Positions 26,591 to 34,912 of a DNA stretch of 64,000 nucleotides are shown here, in pieces. Each line of letters starts with the position of its first letter. The first letter of the stretch is position 1. The DNA comes from Desulfobacteraceae bacterium (GTDB taxonomy: Bacteria > Desulfobacterota > Desulfobacteria > Desulfobacterales > Desulfosalsimonadaceae), in NCBI GenBank assembly GCA_014237465.1, contig JABZFM010000013.1, positions 39,602-103,601 of the forward strand, in the 5' to 3' direction. A model generated the notes under the pieces. That model was given only the letters and a program-made list of their open reading frames with translations. It did not search any database and was not told the origin of the DNA. The position numbers and the translations under genes were made by a program.

Positions 26591-26658
26591 GTAGGGTGCA
26601 TTCCATGCACCATTTCAGAGCCGGTCAGCTTTCAAGTGGTGCGTGAAACGCACCCTAC
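26591..26658. repeat. Inverted-repeat element (GTAGGGTGC...GCACCCTAC)
   Basis: The left end GTAGGGTGCATTCCATGCACC and the right end GGTGCGTGAAACGCACCCTAC are imperfect inverted copies, each itself near-palindromic, around a 24-base middle. This is a short non-coding mobile-element-like repeat of the kind often found in several copies per genome. Confidence 0.75.
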
Positions 26659-26978
26659 TTAAGCGAAATGGATAACCAGGAAAATCTTTATCCGTTACAA
26701 CGGTCTTATAAATATATTATGCAAAGTTGATGCCAGTCGTATTGTTTGTGTACTAAAAATAATGTACGACGCGGCAAACAGGGCTAAATGGCCATTCATT
26801 GCGGAACCCTGGGATAAATGAGAATCTGTGATATTGACCTGTTTGTTTCAAACGGATGGTTCCCTTTTCCCCGGCGTGAAAATGTAAACAACGAGGAGAC
26901 AGTTATGGAATCAAAAACTTTCACTATTTCATGAATACACCCCGGATTGTCCGTATCGCAGGTTGCCACGCCTTTTAC
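26659..26978. other. Intergenic stretch before stress protein B
   Basis: No gene is supported. A nine-residue frame (MESKTFTIS) with a good ribosome site GAGGAG occurs at 26905-26934; it may be the start of a lost gene. The predicted sigma-54 promoter follows this stretch. Confidence 0.4.
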
Positions 26979-26994
26979 TGGCATAATTATTGCA
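26979..26994 (+). promoter_or_regulatory. Predicted sigma-54 promoter of stress protein B
   Basis: TGGCATAATTATTGCA matches the sigma-54 consensus with GG and GC ten bases apart. Transcription would start near 27005, about 50 bases before the ATG at 27057. The downstream cytidylate-kinase-like gene could be on the same transcript. Confidence 0.72.
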
Positions 26995-27056
26995 GCTTAT
27001 TACTCAATACGTCGTTACAATAAAGTTTGATCCATTCTAAGCCTGGAGGAGGGAGC

Positions 27057-27998
27057 ATGACAATTCAAAAAAAATTACTGGTATTGGTTGATGGTTCCGA
27101 CCGATCCATGCAAACGATTAACTATGTAAAGGAATTTATGCCTGTTGATGAGAATACGCGGATTGTGCTGTTTCATGTCTTTAGTGGCATACCGGAAGAA
27201 TATCGGGAGTTGGAGGAAAATCCAACTTGCCATAGCGCCGTACGTCAATTGAGAGACAGGGAAACGGAGCAGCAAAGAAAAACCCGGGCGTATCTGGAAC
27301 GGGGGAAAAAAATTCTGATCACACGCGGATTTTCGGAACAGTCAATTGAAATCAAATTCCATTCCTTAGAAAAAGGGGTCGCCATGGACATAATAGATGA
27401 AGCGAGAAACGGTTACAGCGCAGTCGTCCTGAGAAGGCGGGGAATAGGTGCGCTGAAAAGTATCATACTTGGCAGTGTTGCTGTCAAGCTGTTACAATCT
27501 TTAACATTTATCCCAATTATCATCGTGGGCCAGGCCCCTCCCGTCAAGAGAATTTTGTTCGCCGTGGATACTTCACCTTCTTCGATGAAAGCGGTTGAAT
27601 TTGCTTCCTCATTGTTAGGCGGCCATGGGTATGAGGCCTGTATTTTTCATGCAATTATAAGCTTGGGGGCTATAAATTTTGAACTACTTGGCGTTAATGA
27701 GCCGGAAATGCCTGATAACTGCATTGAAGCATTGAAATCAAAAGTGATGCGAACGTTTAAGGTGTTAAAAGACATGCTTATGGTATCCGGCTTTGAATCT
27801 GAAAAAATATCTGAAAAAATAATTACCGGTGCTAACAGCCGATCTTGTGCCATTGTCGAGGAAGCGGAAGACGGCGGCTACGGCACAATTGTTGTCGGGC
27901 GAAGGGGCCTTTCAAAAGTTGAGGCATTCTTTATGGGCCGGGTCAGCAATAAGGTTGTCCATGTTGGGAACAAATTTACGGTCTGGGTTGTCCCATGA
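27057..27998 (+). CDS. Universal stress protein, two UspA domains, B
   Basis: The 313-residue protein is a two-domain UspA paralogue of the product of 23490-24416. Domain 1 opens KKLLVLVDGSDRSMQTINYV and ends VLRRRGIGALKSIILGSVAVKL; domain 2 opens KRILFAVDTSPSSMKAVEFA and ends VVGRRGLSKVEAFFMGRVSNKV. The ATG at 27057 behind GGAGGAGGG is chosen over an upstream TTG. A sigma-54 promoter precedes it. Confidence 0.9.
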   Translation: MTIQKKLLVLVDGSDRSMQTINYVKEFMPVDENTRIVLFHVFSGIPEEYRELEENPTCHSAVRQLRDRETEQQRKTRAYLERGKKILITRGFSEQSIEIKFHSLEKGVAMDIIDEARNGYSAVVLRRRGIGALKSIILGSVAVKLLQSLTFIPIIIVGQAPPVKRILFAVDTSPSSMKAVEFASSLLGGHGYEACIFHAIISLGAINFELLGVNEPEMPDNCIEALKSKVMRTFKVLKDMLMVSGFESEKISEKIITGANSRSCAIVEEAEDGGYGTIVVGRRGLSKVEAFFMGRVSNKVVHVGNKFTVWVVP

Positions 27999-28158
27999 CA
28001 GGCATTTTTGGCCGTTTAAGCTAAACAATTTCGTGGATTCATGATGCTGTCTTTATCGCCGAAAAATCGATGGTCGGCCGGGATATGCGTGTGCTTGGAC
28101 CTCTGGAACGGCGCCATGGCCTTCTGGAGCACCTGTATTAGGCAGGGAGAAGCAATCA

Positions 28159-28908
28159 ATGAAAAAAAAAGAATTCGTCGATGACTCACTGGAAAAATAC
28201 TGGAAAGGGCAGCGGCATATCCAGCGCCTGGCCACCGAATATACCACATACCTTAACAAAGATCTTTTTCGGAACATAATCCAAACAACGAGATTTAAGA
28301 TTCACCCGGCAATCTGTTTTTCCCGAAATATCGGTGTGGGCGCCCTTGAGCTTGCTGAAATTCTGGGGGAAAAGCTTGGATTGCCTGTGGCAGACAGGGA
28401 AATTATAGAGCATATTGCTAAAACAACTCAACTCAGCAGCAAAAGCATCGCCACCTTTGATGAACGATATCCCGGAAAGTTAAAGGAGCTCATGTGTAAG
28501 ATACTGGGCGATCGTGAATTTGACATGACCGAATATGCCAGACACCTGTTTTATGTGGCTTTTTTTCTTTCTCACCTAGAATCTACGATTTTTGTGGGTC
28601 GTGGCATCCATCTCATGCTTCCACGCAAACGGGTATTTGCCGTCAGATGCATCAGTTCCAGGCACCGTCGGATAAAGAATCTTTCCAAATCGCTGGATAT
28701 TGAAATGAAAAAAGCCGAGCGCATCCTTGAACAGGCTGATAAAGAACAACAGGAATTTTTTCATAAAATACACGGTATGGACAAGGCCCATTCCATTGAA
28801 TTCGACATGGTTCTTAACCTGGACTACATAGACGATTTAAAAACAGCCACCGATGCCATCGCCACTCTCTTTCAGGCCAAATTTCCAACCACAGGGAACA
28901 AAAATTAA
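28159..28908 (+). CDS. Cytidylate-kinase-like family protein, paralogue 3
   Basis: The 249-residue protein is a more distant relative of the two genes around fdhE. It shares ICFSRNIGVGALELAEILG near residue 50, VADREIIEHIAKTT, DERYPGKLKELM, FVGRGIHLMLPRKRVFAVR and EFDMVLNLDYIDDLKTA. It lacks the basic Gly/Lys-rich N-terminal tail of the others and has its own charged one. The P-loop again lacks the usual lysine. It follows stress protein B by 160 bases and may share its promoter. Function unknown. Confidence 0.78.
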   Translation: MKKKEFVDDSLEKYWKGQRHIQRLATEYTTYLNKDLFRNIIQTTRFKIHPAICFSRNIGVGALELAEILGEKLGLPVADREIIEHIAKTTQLSSKSIATFDERYPGKLKELMCKILGDREFDMTEYARHLFYVAFFLSHLESTIFVGRGIHLMLPRKRVFAVRCISSRHRRIKNLSKSLDIEMKKAERILEQADKEQQEFFHKIHGMDKAHSIEFDMVLNLDYIDDLKTATDAIATLFQAKFPTTGNKN

Positions 28909-30096
28909 TAAATTAAGAGACGCACATACGCTTAAAAAAACAGCCCTGCAATTTATTTTCCTCATGGGGGTTGTCAGTCTCTTTGGAGACATCGCATACC
29001 AGGGGGAAGAAGTGTCACCGGACCCTATCTGGCTGTTCTGGGTGCAAGCGCCGGGATTGTCGGCCTTGTATCAGGGCTGGGTGAGTTTATCGGGTATGCA
29101 TTGCGACTGGTTTCCGGATATCTTTCAGACCGCACGCGACAATACTGGCCCATCACTTTTGTCGGCTACGGGCTGCTTTGTTCCATTCCTCTGCTGGCAT
29201 TTGTCGGTTGCTGGCAGACCGCGGCTCTTTTGATTATTTTAGAACGGATGGGAAAGGGGATTCGGGCACCGGCAAGGGATACAATTATTTCTCATGCGGC
29301 TAAACATGTGGGCAGCGGTTTGGGATTCGGCATCCATAAGGCGATTGATCAGGTGGGTGCAATTATCGGCCCGTTAATTTTTTCCGCTGTTTATATTTTT
29401 AACGGGGGATATCGCAACGGGTTTATTATTTTATGGATACCCGCTCTGTTATGTGTGGCCACGCTTTTGTTAGCAAGGGCCAAGGTGCCTTCTCCCGAAA
29501 AGTTTGAAACTTCCAGTGAAACAACCGGACACGCTATCAAGAACAAAAGCAGCCTCCCAAAAATTTTCTGGTTCTATGCCTTATTCAGTTTTCTGAGTGT
29601 GGCAGGATTTGTAAACTTTCAGATCATCTCCTATCATTTTAAAATCCAATCAATTGTTTCAGATGTCCAAATCCCCATATTTTATGCCATTGCAATGGGA
29701 ACAGATGGACTGGTAGCCCTTATTATCGGCAGAACCTATGATAAAATCGGAATGAAATCGCTGGTTACGATTCCTTTGCTGACCCTTCCCATCCCTTTTT
29801 TCGCCTTTTCACACACCTATCATTTTGCAATAATCGGGGCCCTGCTCTGGGGCGCGGTTATGGGGATTCATGAAACCATCATGCGTGCCACGATTGCGGA
29901 TTTAACGACGTTTGAGCATAGAGGGTTTGCATATGGTATTTTTAACACCATATATGGCGCAGCATTTTTTATGGGAAGCACGGTGATGGGGCTGTTGTAT
30001 GATTTTTCCATTATATATCTTATTTTGTTTGTGTTGATTACGGAAGTGATGGCGCTGATCGTCTTTTTACGTTTCAAAAAAAATATTCAATCGTGA
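28853..30096 (+). pseudogene. Major facilitator transporter with a frameshift
   Basis: Two overlapping frames encode one MFS protein. The first gives LQFIFLMGVVSLFGDIAYQG, then the frame is lost in a run of five G at 29002-29006; the second continues RSVTGPYLAVLGASAGIVG and runs to 30096 with about ten further membrane helices (LVSGYLSDRT, LERMGKGIRAPARDT, DQVGAIIGPL). Restoring one base joins them exactly as in intact relatives. The start is unclear: an in-frame ATG at 28853 overlaps the preceding gene, and no other good start exists. It is either a recent pseudogene or a sequencing error in the G run. Confidence 0.75.
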
Positions 30097-30172
30097 TTAC
30101 CATATCATCACTTAACCTAATTCCTTTTTCTGCCTTTTGTCATTTCATATCACCGAGAATTGCTGATTGATT

Positions 30173-30203
30173 GGGGATGTTTTTGCCTTTTTATGGTAAT
30201 AAC
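30173..30203 (+). promoter_or_regulatory. Predicted ECF promoter before the sigma gene
   Basis: GGGGATGTTTT (30173-30183) and TTATGGTAATAAC (30191-30203) recur with the same spacing before the anti-sigma gene at 30800-30830. A two-part motif repeated at exactly equal spacing next to an ECF sigma gene is the usual sign of autoregulation. Confidence 0.6.
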
Positions 30204-30246
30204 ACTAATGGAGTAAATAAAAAGGCGATTTTTATAGGCAGATATA

Positions 30247-30783
30247 ATGGAATTTGATCTTGAGCGTTTAACCAGGGGCCATGATAAAGACTGGAAAATA
30301 TTTTCAGATCGCGTTTTTCCGCTTATCTACTCCGCAGTGCGTAAAATTTTATCCTCAAGAGTAGCAGTTATCCGAGAGCCTGATATCCGTGACGTTGTCC
30401 AGGATGTTTTTACCATTTTAATTAAAGATGATTACAGAGCGTTAAAAAGTTATCAGCCACAAAAAGCATCCATGAGTACGTGGCTCACTACGATTGCAAT
30501 AAGAACCGCCATTAAATTCGCAAAACAACAGAAACCTGCAAGCCAGTCTCTTGACTTGGAATCAATAAATATTCCGGCGCCCCAAATTAAGCAAACGACT
30601 TCTATTGATATCCCCGAGGACCTGCTCACGCCACGCCAGATGCTTATACTCCATATGTTTATTGATAGAGAAATGGATGTAAAAGAAATAGCCGGAACCC
30701 TGAACGTCAGTCCACAGACCGTGCGCAGCACCAGGCACAAGGCAGTGAAAAGGCTTCGCAGGCATTTGGGGGTATCGATATGA
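30247..30783 (+). CDS. ECF-type RNA polymerase sigma factor
   Basis: The 178-residue protein has sigma region 2 (PDIRDVVQDVFTILI, then FWTWL-like MSTWLTTIAIRTAIKF at about residues 75-92) and region 4 (LTPRQMLILHMFIDREMDVKEIAGTLNVSPQTVRS, read in parts, at about 127-160). There is no region 1.1 or 3, as expected for an ECF factor. A zinc-binding-type anti-sigma gene follows. The promoter motif it probably reads is repeated before both genes. Confidence 0.88.
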   Translation: MEFDLERLTRGHDKDWKIFSDRVFPLIYSAVRKILSSRVAVIREPDIRDVVQDVFTILIKDDYRALKSYQPQKASMSTWLTTIAIRTAIKFAKQQKPASQSLDLESINIPAPQIKQTTSIDIPEDLLTPRQMLILHMFIDREMDVKEIAGTLNVSPQTVRSTRHKAVKRLRRHLGVSI

Positions 30784-30799
30784 TTTTTTTTATACTCAG

Positions 30800-30830
30800 G
30801 GGGATGTTTTCCCGATTTTATGGAAATAAC
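30800..30830 (+). promoter_or_regulatory. Predicted ECF promoter before the anti-sigma gene
   Basis: GGGGATGTTTT and TTATGGAAATAAC repeat the motif found before the sigma gene, with an identical 11-base gap between GATG and TTATGG. It lies in the 63-base gap before the anti-sigma start codon, allowing the rest of the operon to be boosted separately. Confidence 0.6.
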
Positions 30831-30846
30831 ATAGTAGGAGAGGAAA

Positions 30847-31320
30847 ATGAACAATTTTGATAAGCACAAAGATTCTGACAGTTTTCTCTGGGAGCGATAT
30901 AAAACTGCAGGTTTAAAAAAACCTGTTCAATGTCCAGGTGATTTTGAACTGGCCGCCTTTATCGAAGGCTCACTTTCAGCAGCGCAAAAAGCAAGCATAG
31001 AAGCACATCTCGCTGTATGTGCGGACTGCCTTGATACGGTAATTGAGATTCGAATGCAGGAGACTGAAGAAAAAGCCGCGGCCCGGGAGAGAACTAAGGC
31101 GTCCTGGACCAGGTGGAAACATCTTGTTTATGATTTTTCCTTCAGTTGGATAACACCGGCAGTTGCCACGATTCTTGTAATAGTATTTGCCGCACACCTG
31201 GGAATCCGAACTTTCAGCAATCAAACCCGCATGCACGCAGCGGTTTCATCTAGCCTGAGCATCTCTGATGAAGACTCTACCGGTTTTTTGTCTGAAGAAG
31301 TAACAGGAGGTATGTTCTGA
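30847..31320 (+). CDS. Anti-sigma factor with zinc-binding-type domain
   Basis: The 157-residue membrane protein has an N-terminal ZAS-like motif FELAAFIEGSLS...EAHLAVCADC (HxxxCxxC near residues 52-59), a single membrane helix at about 100-120 (ITPAVATILVIVFAAHLGI) and a short periplasmic tail of about 35 residues. This is the standard layout of ECF anti-sigma factors. It ends at the first base of the next gene's start, which is coupled to it. Confidence 0.82.
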   Translation: MNNFDKHKDSDSFLWERYKTAGLKKPVQCPGDFELAAFIEGSLSAAQKASIEAHLAVCADCLDTVIEIRMQETEEKAAARERTKASWTRWKHLVYDFSFSWITPAVATILVIVFAAHLGIRTFSNQTRMHAAVSSSLSISDEDSTGFLSEEVTGGMF

Positions 31321-31769
31321 TGATGCATCGTAACAGATTACTTGTTATTTTTCTAATCATCTCTGTTGGCTTTAATGTTTTTTTCATACTGGGTTATGCC
31401 CGCTCACGGCATGTTGTTGAAATGCTCAAGACCCGTGAGGGGCTCACTGAATTTGTATCAAAAAAACTAAAACTCAACCAGGAGCAGAAGCTTGCGTTTT
31501 TTCAACTTGGAGAAAAAATCTGGATAAAAAAATTAAACATGAAAAAGCAATACGGCAAGGAAGCTGAAACATTCTGGGCGGAGTTGCTTAAAAACAACCC
31601 TGACCCTCAAATAATAAGTGCCGGATTTGAATTACGTTCAACTTTAGACAGGGAATTGCAACCGTTGAAACAGGATTTCCTTATAATATTCCTAAAAATT
31701 TTAACTCCCGAACAAAGAAAACTGTTTGTCAATCTACTTCGTAAGAACAAAAATAAGAGTTTTAAATAG
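31320..31769 (+). CDS. Periplasmic Spy/CpxP-like (heavy-metal-resistance type) protein
   Basis: This 149-residue protein has one N-terminal membrane anchor (LLVIFLIISVGFNVFFILGY) and a helical periplasmic part with two LTxxQ-type motifs, LNQEQKLAFF near residue 55 and LTPEQRKLF near 132. These mark the Spy/CpxP/periplasmic metal-sensor superfamily. Next to an ECF sigma/anti-sigma pair it may sense envelope stress or metals and modulate the anti-sigma factor. The particular signal is unknown. Confidence 0.7.
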   Translation: MMHRNRLLVIFLIISVGFNVFFILGYARSRHVVEMLKTREGLTEFVSKKLKLNQEQKLAFFQLGEKIWIKKLNMKKQYGKEAETFWAELLKNNPDPQIISAGFELRSTLDRELQPLKQDFLIIFLKILTPEQRKLFVNLLRKNKNKSFK

Positions 31770-31808
31770 TAAAGCCGGAAATTAATCATTAAATGAGGGA
31801 TTGCTAAA

Positions 31809-33701
31809 ATGGACATTAGAACATTGTTTAAACCAATCATTATTTGTATCTGTGTAATAGCCAGTTCCTTAACCGGAATAAGAGGCGCCCTGGCGGATGA
31901 ACCGGTAAGCGATCAATGCAAATGGAAATATTATAATGTTCCGGAATTAAGTAATGCTGAAATATATCAGTCAGCCCTTCAAGCGGCCCGGCATCCGGCA
32001 CAATATATTCATGAAACCAACCAAATGATTAATGATTTTTCCAACAAAATGGGAGATTATATCTATCTGTGGCTCGATGGGAAGGGCAAGGATAAGGTAA
32101 ATGGAAAATTTCCCGACGGCTTTTTTTCTCAATGGGTAGACAATGAAAAAACTCATGACTGGCAGTTGATAAAACCAAATAAGATCCGCCCCGAGGATCA
32201 ATGGTATGCCATGGGAGTCCCTTATGATCCGGATAAGGAACTCCACCAGTGTTCACCTGATCCTCACGTGACGTACTTGAAACTGATTTTTCTTGCCCCG
32301 TTAAACAGCAAGCTTCTGATAGATGGTGATTTTCCACACTGCAGGTTCATGGATTATCAAATTATTCTACCCCTTGATTCAATTCATCCGCAAGAATCGA
32401 TGTGTGAAGTCCCGCTTGTTGACGTGGACATTGAACCAGACCCTGGGCATGTGAATCCCTTCAGGGTTGGAGCAGATCGCAATGCGCGTAAACGGCATTA
32501 TCATATCGAATTTGAACTTAAAGCCGGAAATGCAGTAAAATTAAATCCCGAAGCCATGAAACCGCCCGAATATCGTGCTCCTGGCAATAAACGAGTTGGC
32601 GGGCCTTTTCAGCTTACAAGCTTTCAAGGAGGCCATGTGATTGTTCCGGCAGTGTTATGGCTGCGCTATTACTCGCCAGACAAAGAAGCGGGATCTTTAG
32701 GGGGTGTATCACTACCAAAAGCAACCCTCCAGTTGCCCTCCGGTGAAAATTTTTGGATAACATGTGATAAATCTCTGGCAGTGGAACGACAGAGTGCTCC
32801 GGTGCCACGAATTTCGGAAACTCCTGCCATTGATCCTTATTCTTTTATGGGACCGAGCCTGGGCTGGTTTAAAATGTACGATATCTTATTTTCTCATATG
32901 GAAGCTAACGGATATTATACATCCTGGCCGTGGGGTATAAAAAATCCAGAGATTACCAAAAAGAGAATTCGTGAGAATTTCAGACTAATACATATGCGTG
33001 GAGTTGATGCATCGCCTCCTGGCAATTATGAAACCGGACCCACTTGCTGCAATTATATCTCCTATCTGGTCAGGCCCATTTCTTTGGGTGAGGATAACGT
33101 AATTGTTTTAACAGGCAAACTCCCCACATTTCCCAGAACACGAGACGCAGAACCAATGATGACCGGTGGACAGGTGCGGTATTTTTCAATTACCCATCAA
33201 TTGGGTAGCAACTCAGAGTATAACGAGGGGTATCTTGGTACACCCTACGGGAGTCTGATGGATGATGAAATCGTAACAAATGTAAACAATGAGTATGTGA
33301 TTGTTTATTCCCGACAAGCCGACCGGCCGGATAATGCAAAGCCTGAATTCGGCATTACCTGGCAAAGGTGGGGCGAGCCCACGTTGCAGAGCCTCGTACT
33401 CCGCTGGTTGAGTGTGATGCCTGATTGGTATCTACCGGAGTATGCCCCTGATCAAAATAATGTCCCCTGGGAGATCGGGGCCTGGTCCCAGGATACCTAT
33501 GATAAAAGTCTGGTCGGATCAAATGGCCCGGGTGTAATGGGTCACTATCATCCGGTGATTCACTATATGAGTAAAGAGCAGTTTGAGCAATTGGGTTACA
33601 AATGGATTAATCCTGAAGATGTTCCTGAATGGGGCGGCAGTCTTAAAAAAAAGGCAAAAAGCTCAGCCTGGATGGAAAAAAATGAACTTCATTTGCAATA
33701 A
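31809..33701 (+). CDS. Large secreted protein of unknown function
   Basis: The 630-residue product has a clear Sec signal peptide (helix to about residue 27, cleavage probably after GALA). The rest is soluble and rich in Trp, Tyr and Pro, with segments such as DWQLIKPNKIRPEDQWYAMG, VDVDIEPDPGHVNPFRVGAD and YTSWPWGIKNPEITKK. Paired cysteines are few. No catalytic motif was recognised; a two-part fold of the kind seen in DUF1254/DUF1214-like secreted proteins is possible but not shown. It follows an ECF sigma factor operon and is a candidate main output of it. Confidence 0.7.
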   Translation: MDIRTLFKPIIICICVIASSLTGIRGALADEPVSDQCKWKYYNVPELSNAEIYQSALQAARHPAQYIHETNQMINDFSNKMGDYIYLWLDGKGKDKVNGKFPDGFFSQWVDNEKTHDWQLIKPNKIRPEDQWYAMGVPYDPDKELHQCSPDPHVTYLKLIFLAPLNSKLLIDGDFPHCRFMDYQIILPLDSIHPQESMCEVPLVDVDIEPDPGHVNPFRVGADRNARKRHYHIEFELKAGNAVKLNPEAMKPPEYRAPGNKRVGGPFQLTSFQGGHVIVPAVLWLRYYSPDKEAGSLGGVSLPKATLQLPSGENFWITCDKSLAVERQSAPVPRISETPAIDPYSFMGPSLGWFKMYDILFSHMEANGYYTSWPWGIKNPEITKKRIRENFRLIHMRGVDASPPGNYETGPTCCNYISYLVRPISLGEDNVIVLTGKLPTFPRTRDAEPMMTGGQVRYFSITHQLGSNSEYNEGYLGTPYGSLMDDEIVTNVNNEYVIVYSRQADRPDNAKPEFGITWQRWGEPTLQSLVLRWLSVMPDWYLPEYAPDQNNVPWEIGAWSQDTYDKSLVGSNGPGVMGHYHPVIHYMSKEQFEQLGYKWINPEDVPEWGGSLKKKAKSSAWMEKNELHLQ

Positions 33702-33745
33702 AGGAAGCAAATAAAAATACAGAACAGGAAGGAATCGGGCTGTTA

Positions 33746-34912
33746 ATGAAAACCACGAGGCGAGAGTTGCTGAAAATCATGGGCAGAGGCGCCTGTACTG
33801 TTGGAAGCCTGCCTCTGGTACTTAAGGCGCTGGGTATAATCGACAACCCCGTATTCGCCGACGAAAGCTATCCGGAGGCGAAATATTATAAAAAGCTTTC
33901 CGGAAAGCGCGTCCAGTGCACCCTTTGTCCTATGGAGCACGTGCTGGCTAACGGGGAAAGGGGCCCGTGCCGCACACGCGAGAATCACCAGGGTACACTG
34001 CTCACACATGCGTATAACAACCCGGCCATAATCAAGATCGACCCCATGGAAAAGCTGCCTTCGACCCATTTTCTTCCTGACACGAAGACTCTCACAATTG
34101 CAACCGGAGGCTGCAACCTGCACTGCTTATACTGCCAAAACTGGCAGCAATCGCAGAGCAGGCCTGAAGACTTGAAAACGATCGACCTGTCCGCAGTCGA
34201 AGCCGTAAAACAGGCGCTGGGCAAGGAAATAAAGACCATCGCCTTCAGCTACACTGAGCCGTTTATGTTCTACGAGTACGCCATCGAAATTGCGAAAAAG
34301 GCCAAAGAAAAAGGTATGCGCATTGCCATTGCCACTGGCGGCTACATAAACGAAAAACCACTTTTAGAGCTTTGTAAGCATGCGGATATTATTACCGTGG
34401 GGTTGAAGGCATTTACAGAGGAATGTTACGAAAAACTTACCGAACGTTCTCTTGAGCACGTGCTTGAAACCATTAAGACAATCAAGAAAGGGTCTTTGGA
34501 AAAGGGTAAGAAAAAAGAGAAAGAGAAGCTCCCCTGTCTGGAAATAACAAACCTAATCGTCCCCACCTACAATGATAAGAAAAAAATGATACGTGAGATG
34601 TGTCAATGGATAAAGAAGGAACTTGGTGAAGACGTACCCCTGCACTTTGGCCGCTTTGTGCCCAGGTACAAGCTGAAAAATTTGCCCCAGGCGCCGCTCA
34701 GGAGCCTCGAGGAAGCACGCGAGATAGCGTTTGAGGAAGGCATACGATTCGTCTATCTCTCCAATGTCGCGCCCCATGACGGCAACAACACCTACTGCCC
34801 CAAGTGTAAAAAAGCCATTATCAAGCGCATCGGTTTCAAGGTGCTTGAAAACAATTTAAAAGACGGCAAATGCAAATTCTGCGATCAGAAGATTCCAGGG
34901 GTATGGAAATAG
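33746..34912 (+). CDS. AmrS-like radical SAM enzyme with a Tat-like N-terminus
   Basis: The 388-residue protein matches the AmmeMemoRadiSam-system radical SAM enzyme. CTLCPMEHVLANGERGPC comes first, the SAM cluster motif GGCNLHCLYC is at about residues 118-127, and FSYTEPFMFYEYA and GLKAFTEECYEKL follow; four cysteines near the end (CPKC, CKFC) may bind a metal. The N-terminus, TTRRELLKIMGRGACTVG, with a hydrophobic stretch and VFADES, resembles a twin-arginine signal, odd for a SAM enzyme. The base composition is GC-richer than the preceding genes. It overlaps the next gene. Confidence 0.85.
   Translation: MKTTRRELLKIMGRGACTVGSLPLVLKALGIIDNPVFADESYPEAKYYKKLSGKRVQCTLCPMEHVLANGERGPCRTRENHQGTLLTHAYNNPAIIKIDPMEKLPSTHFLPDTKTLTIATGGCNLHCLYCQNWQQSQSRPEDLKTIDLSAVEAVKQALGKEIKTIAFSYTEPFMFYEYAIEIAKKAKEKGMRIAIATGGYINEKPLLELCKHADIITVGLKAFTEECYEKLTERSLEHVLETIKTIKKGSLEKGKKKEKEKLPCLEITNLIVPTYNDKKKMIREMCQWIKKELGEDVPLHFGRFVPRYKLKNLPQAPLRSLEEAREIAFEEGIRFVYLSNVAPHDGNNTYCPKCKKAIIKRIGFKVLENNLKDGKCKFCDQKIPGVWK

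Noticed and set aside
28042..28140. Coding-like scrap before the third cytidylate-kinase-like gene (reads SMVGRDMRVLGPLERRHG)
   Set aside because: It has a stop codon shortly upstream and no supported start; it is at most a remnant.
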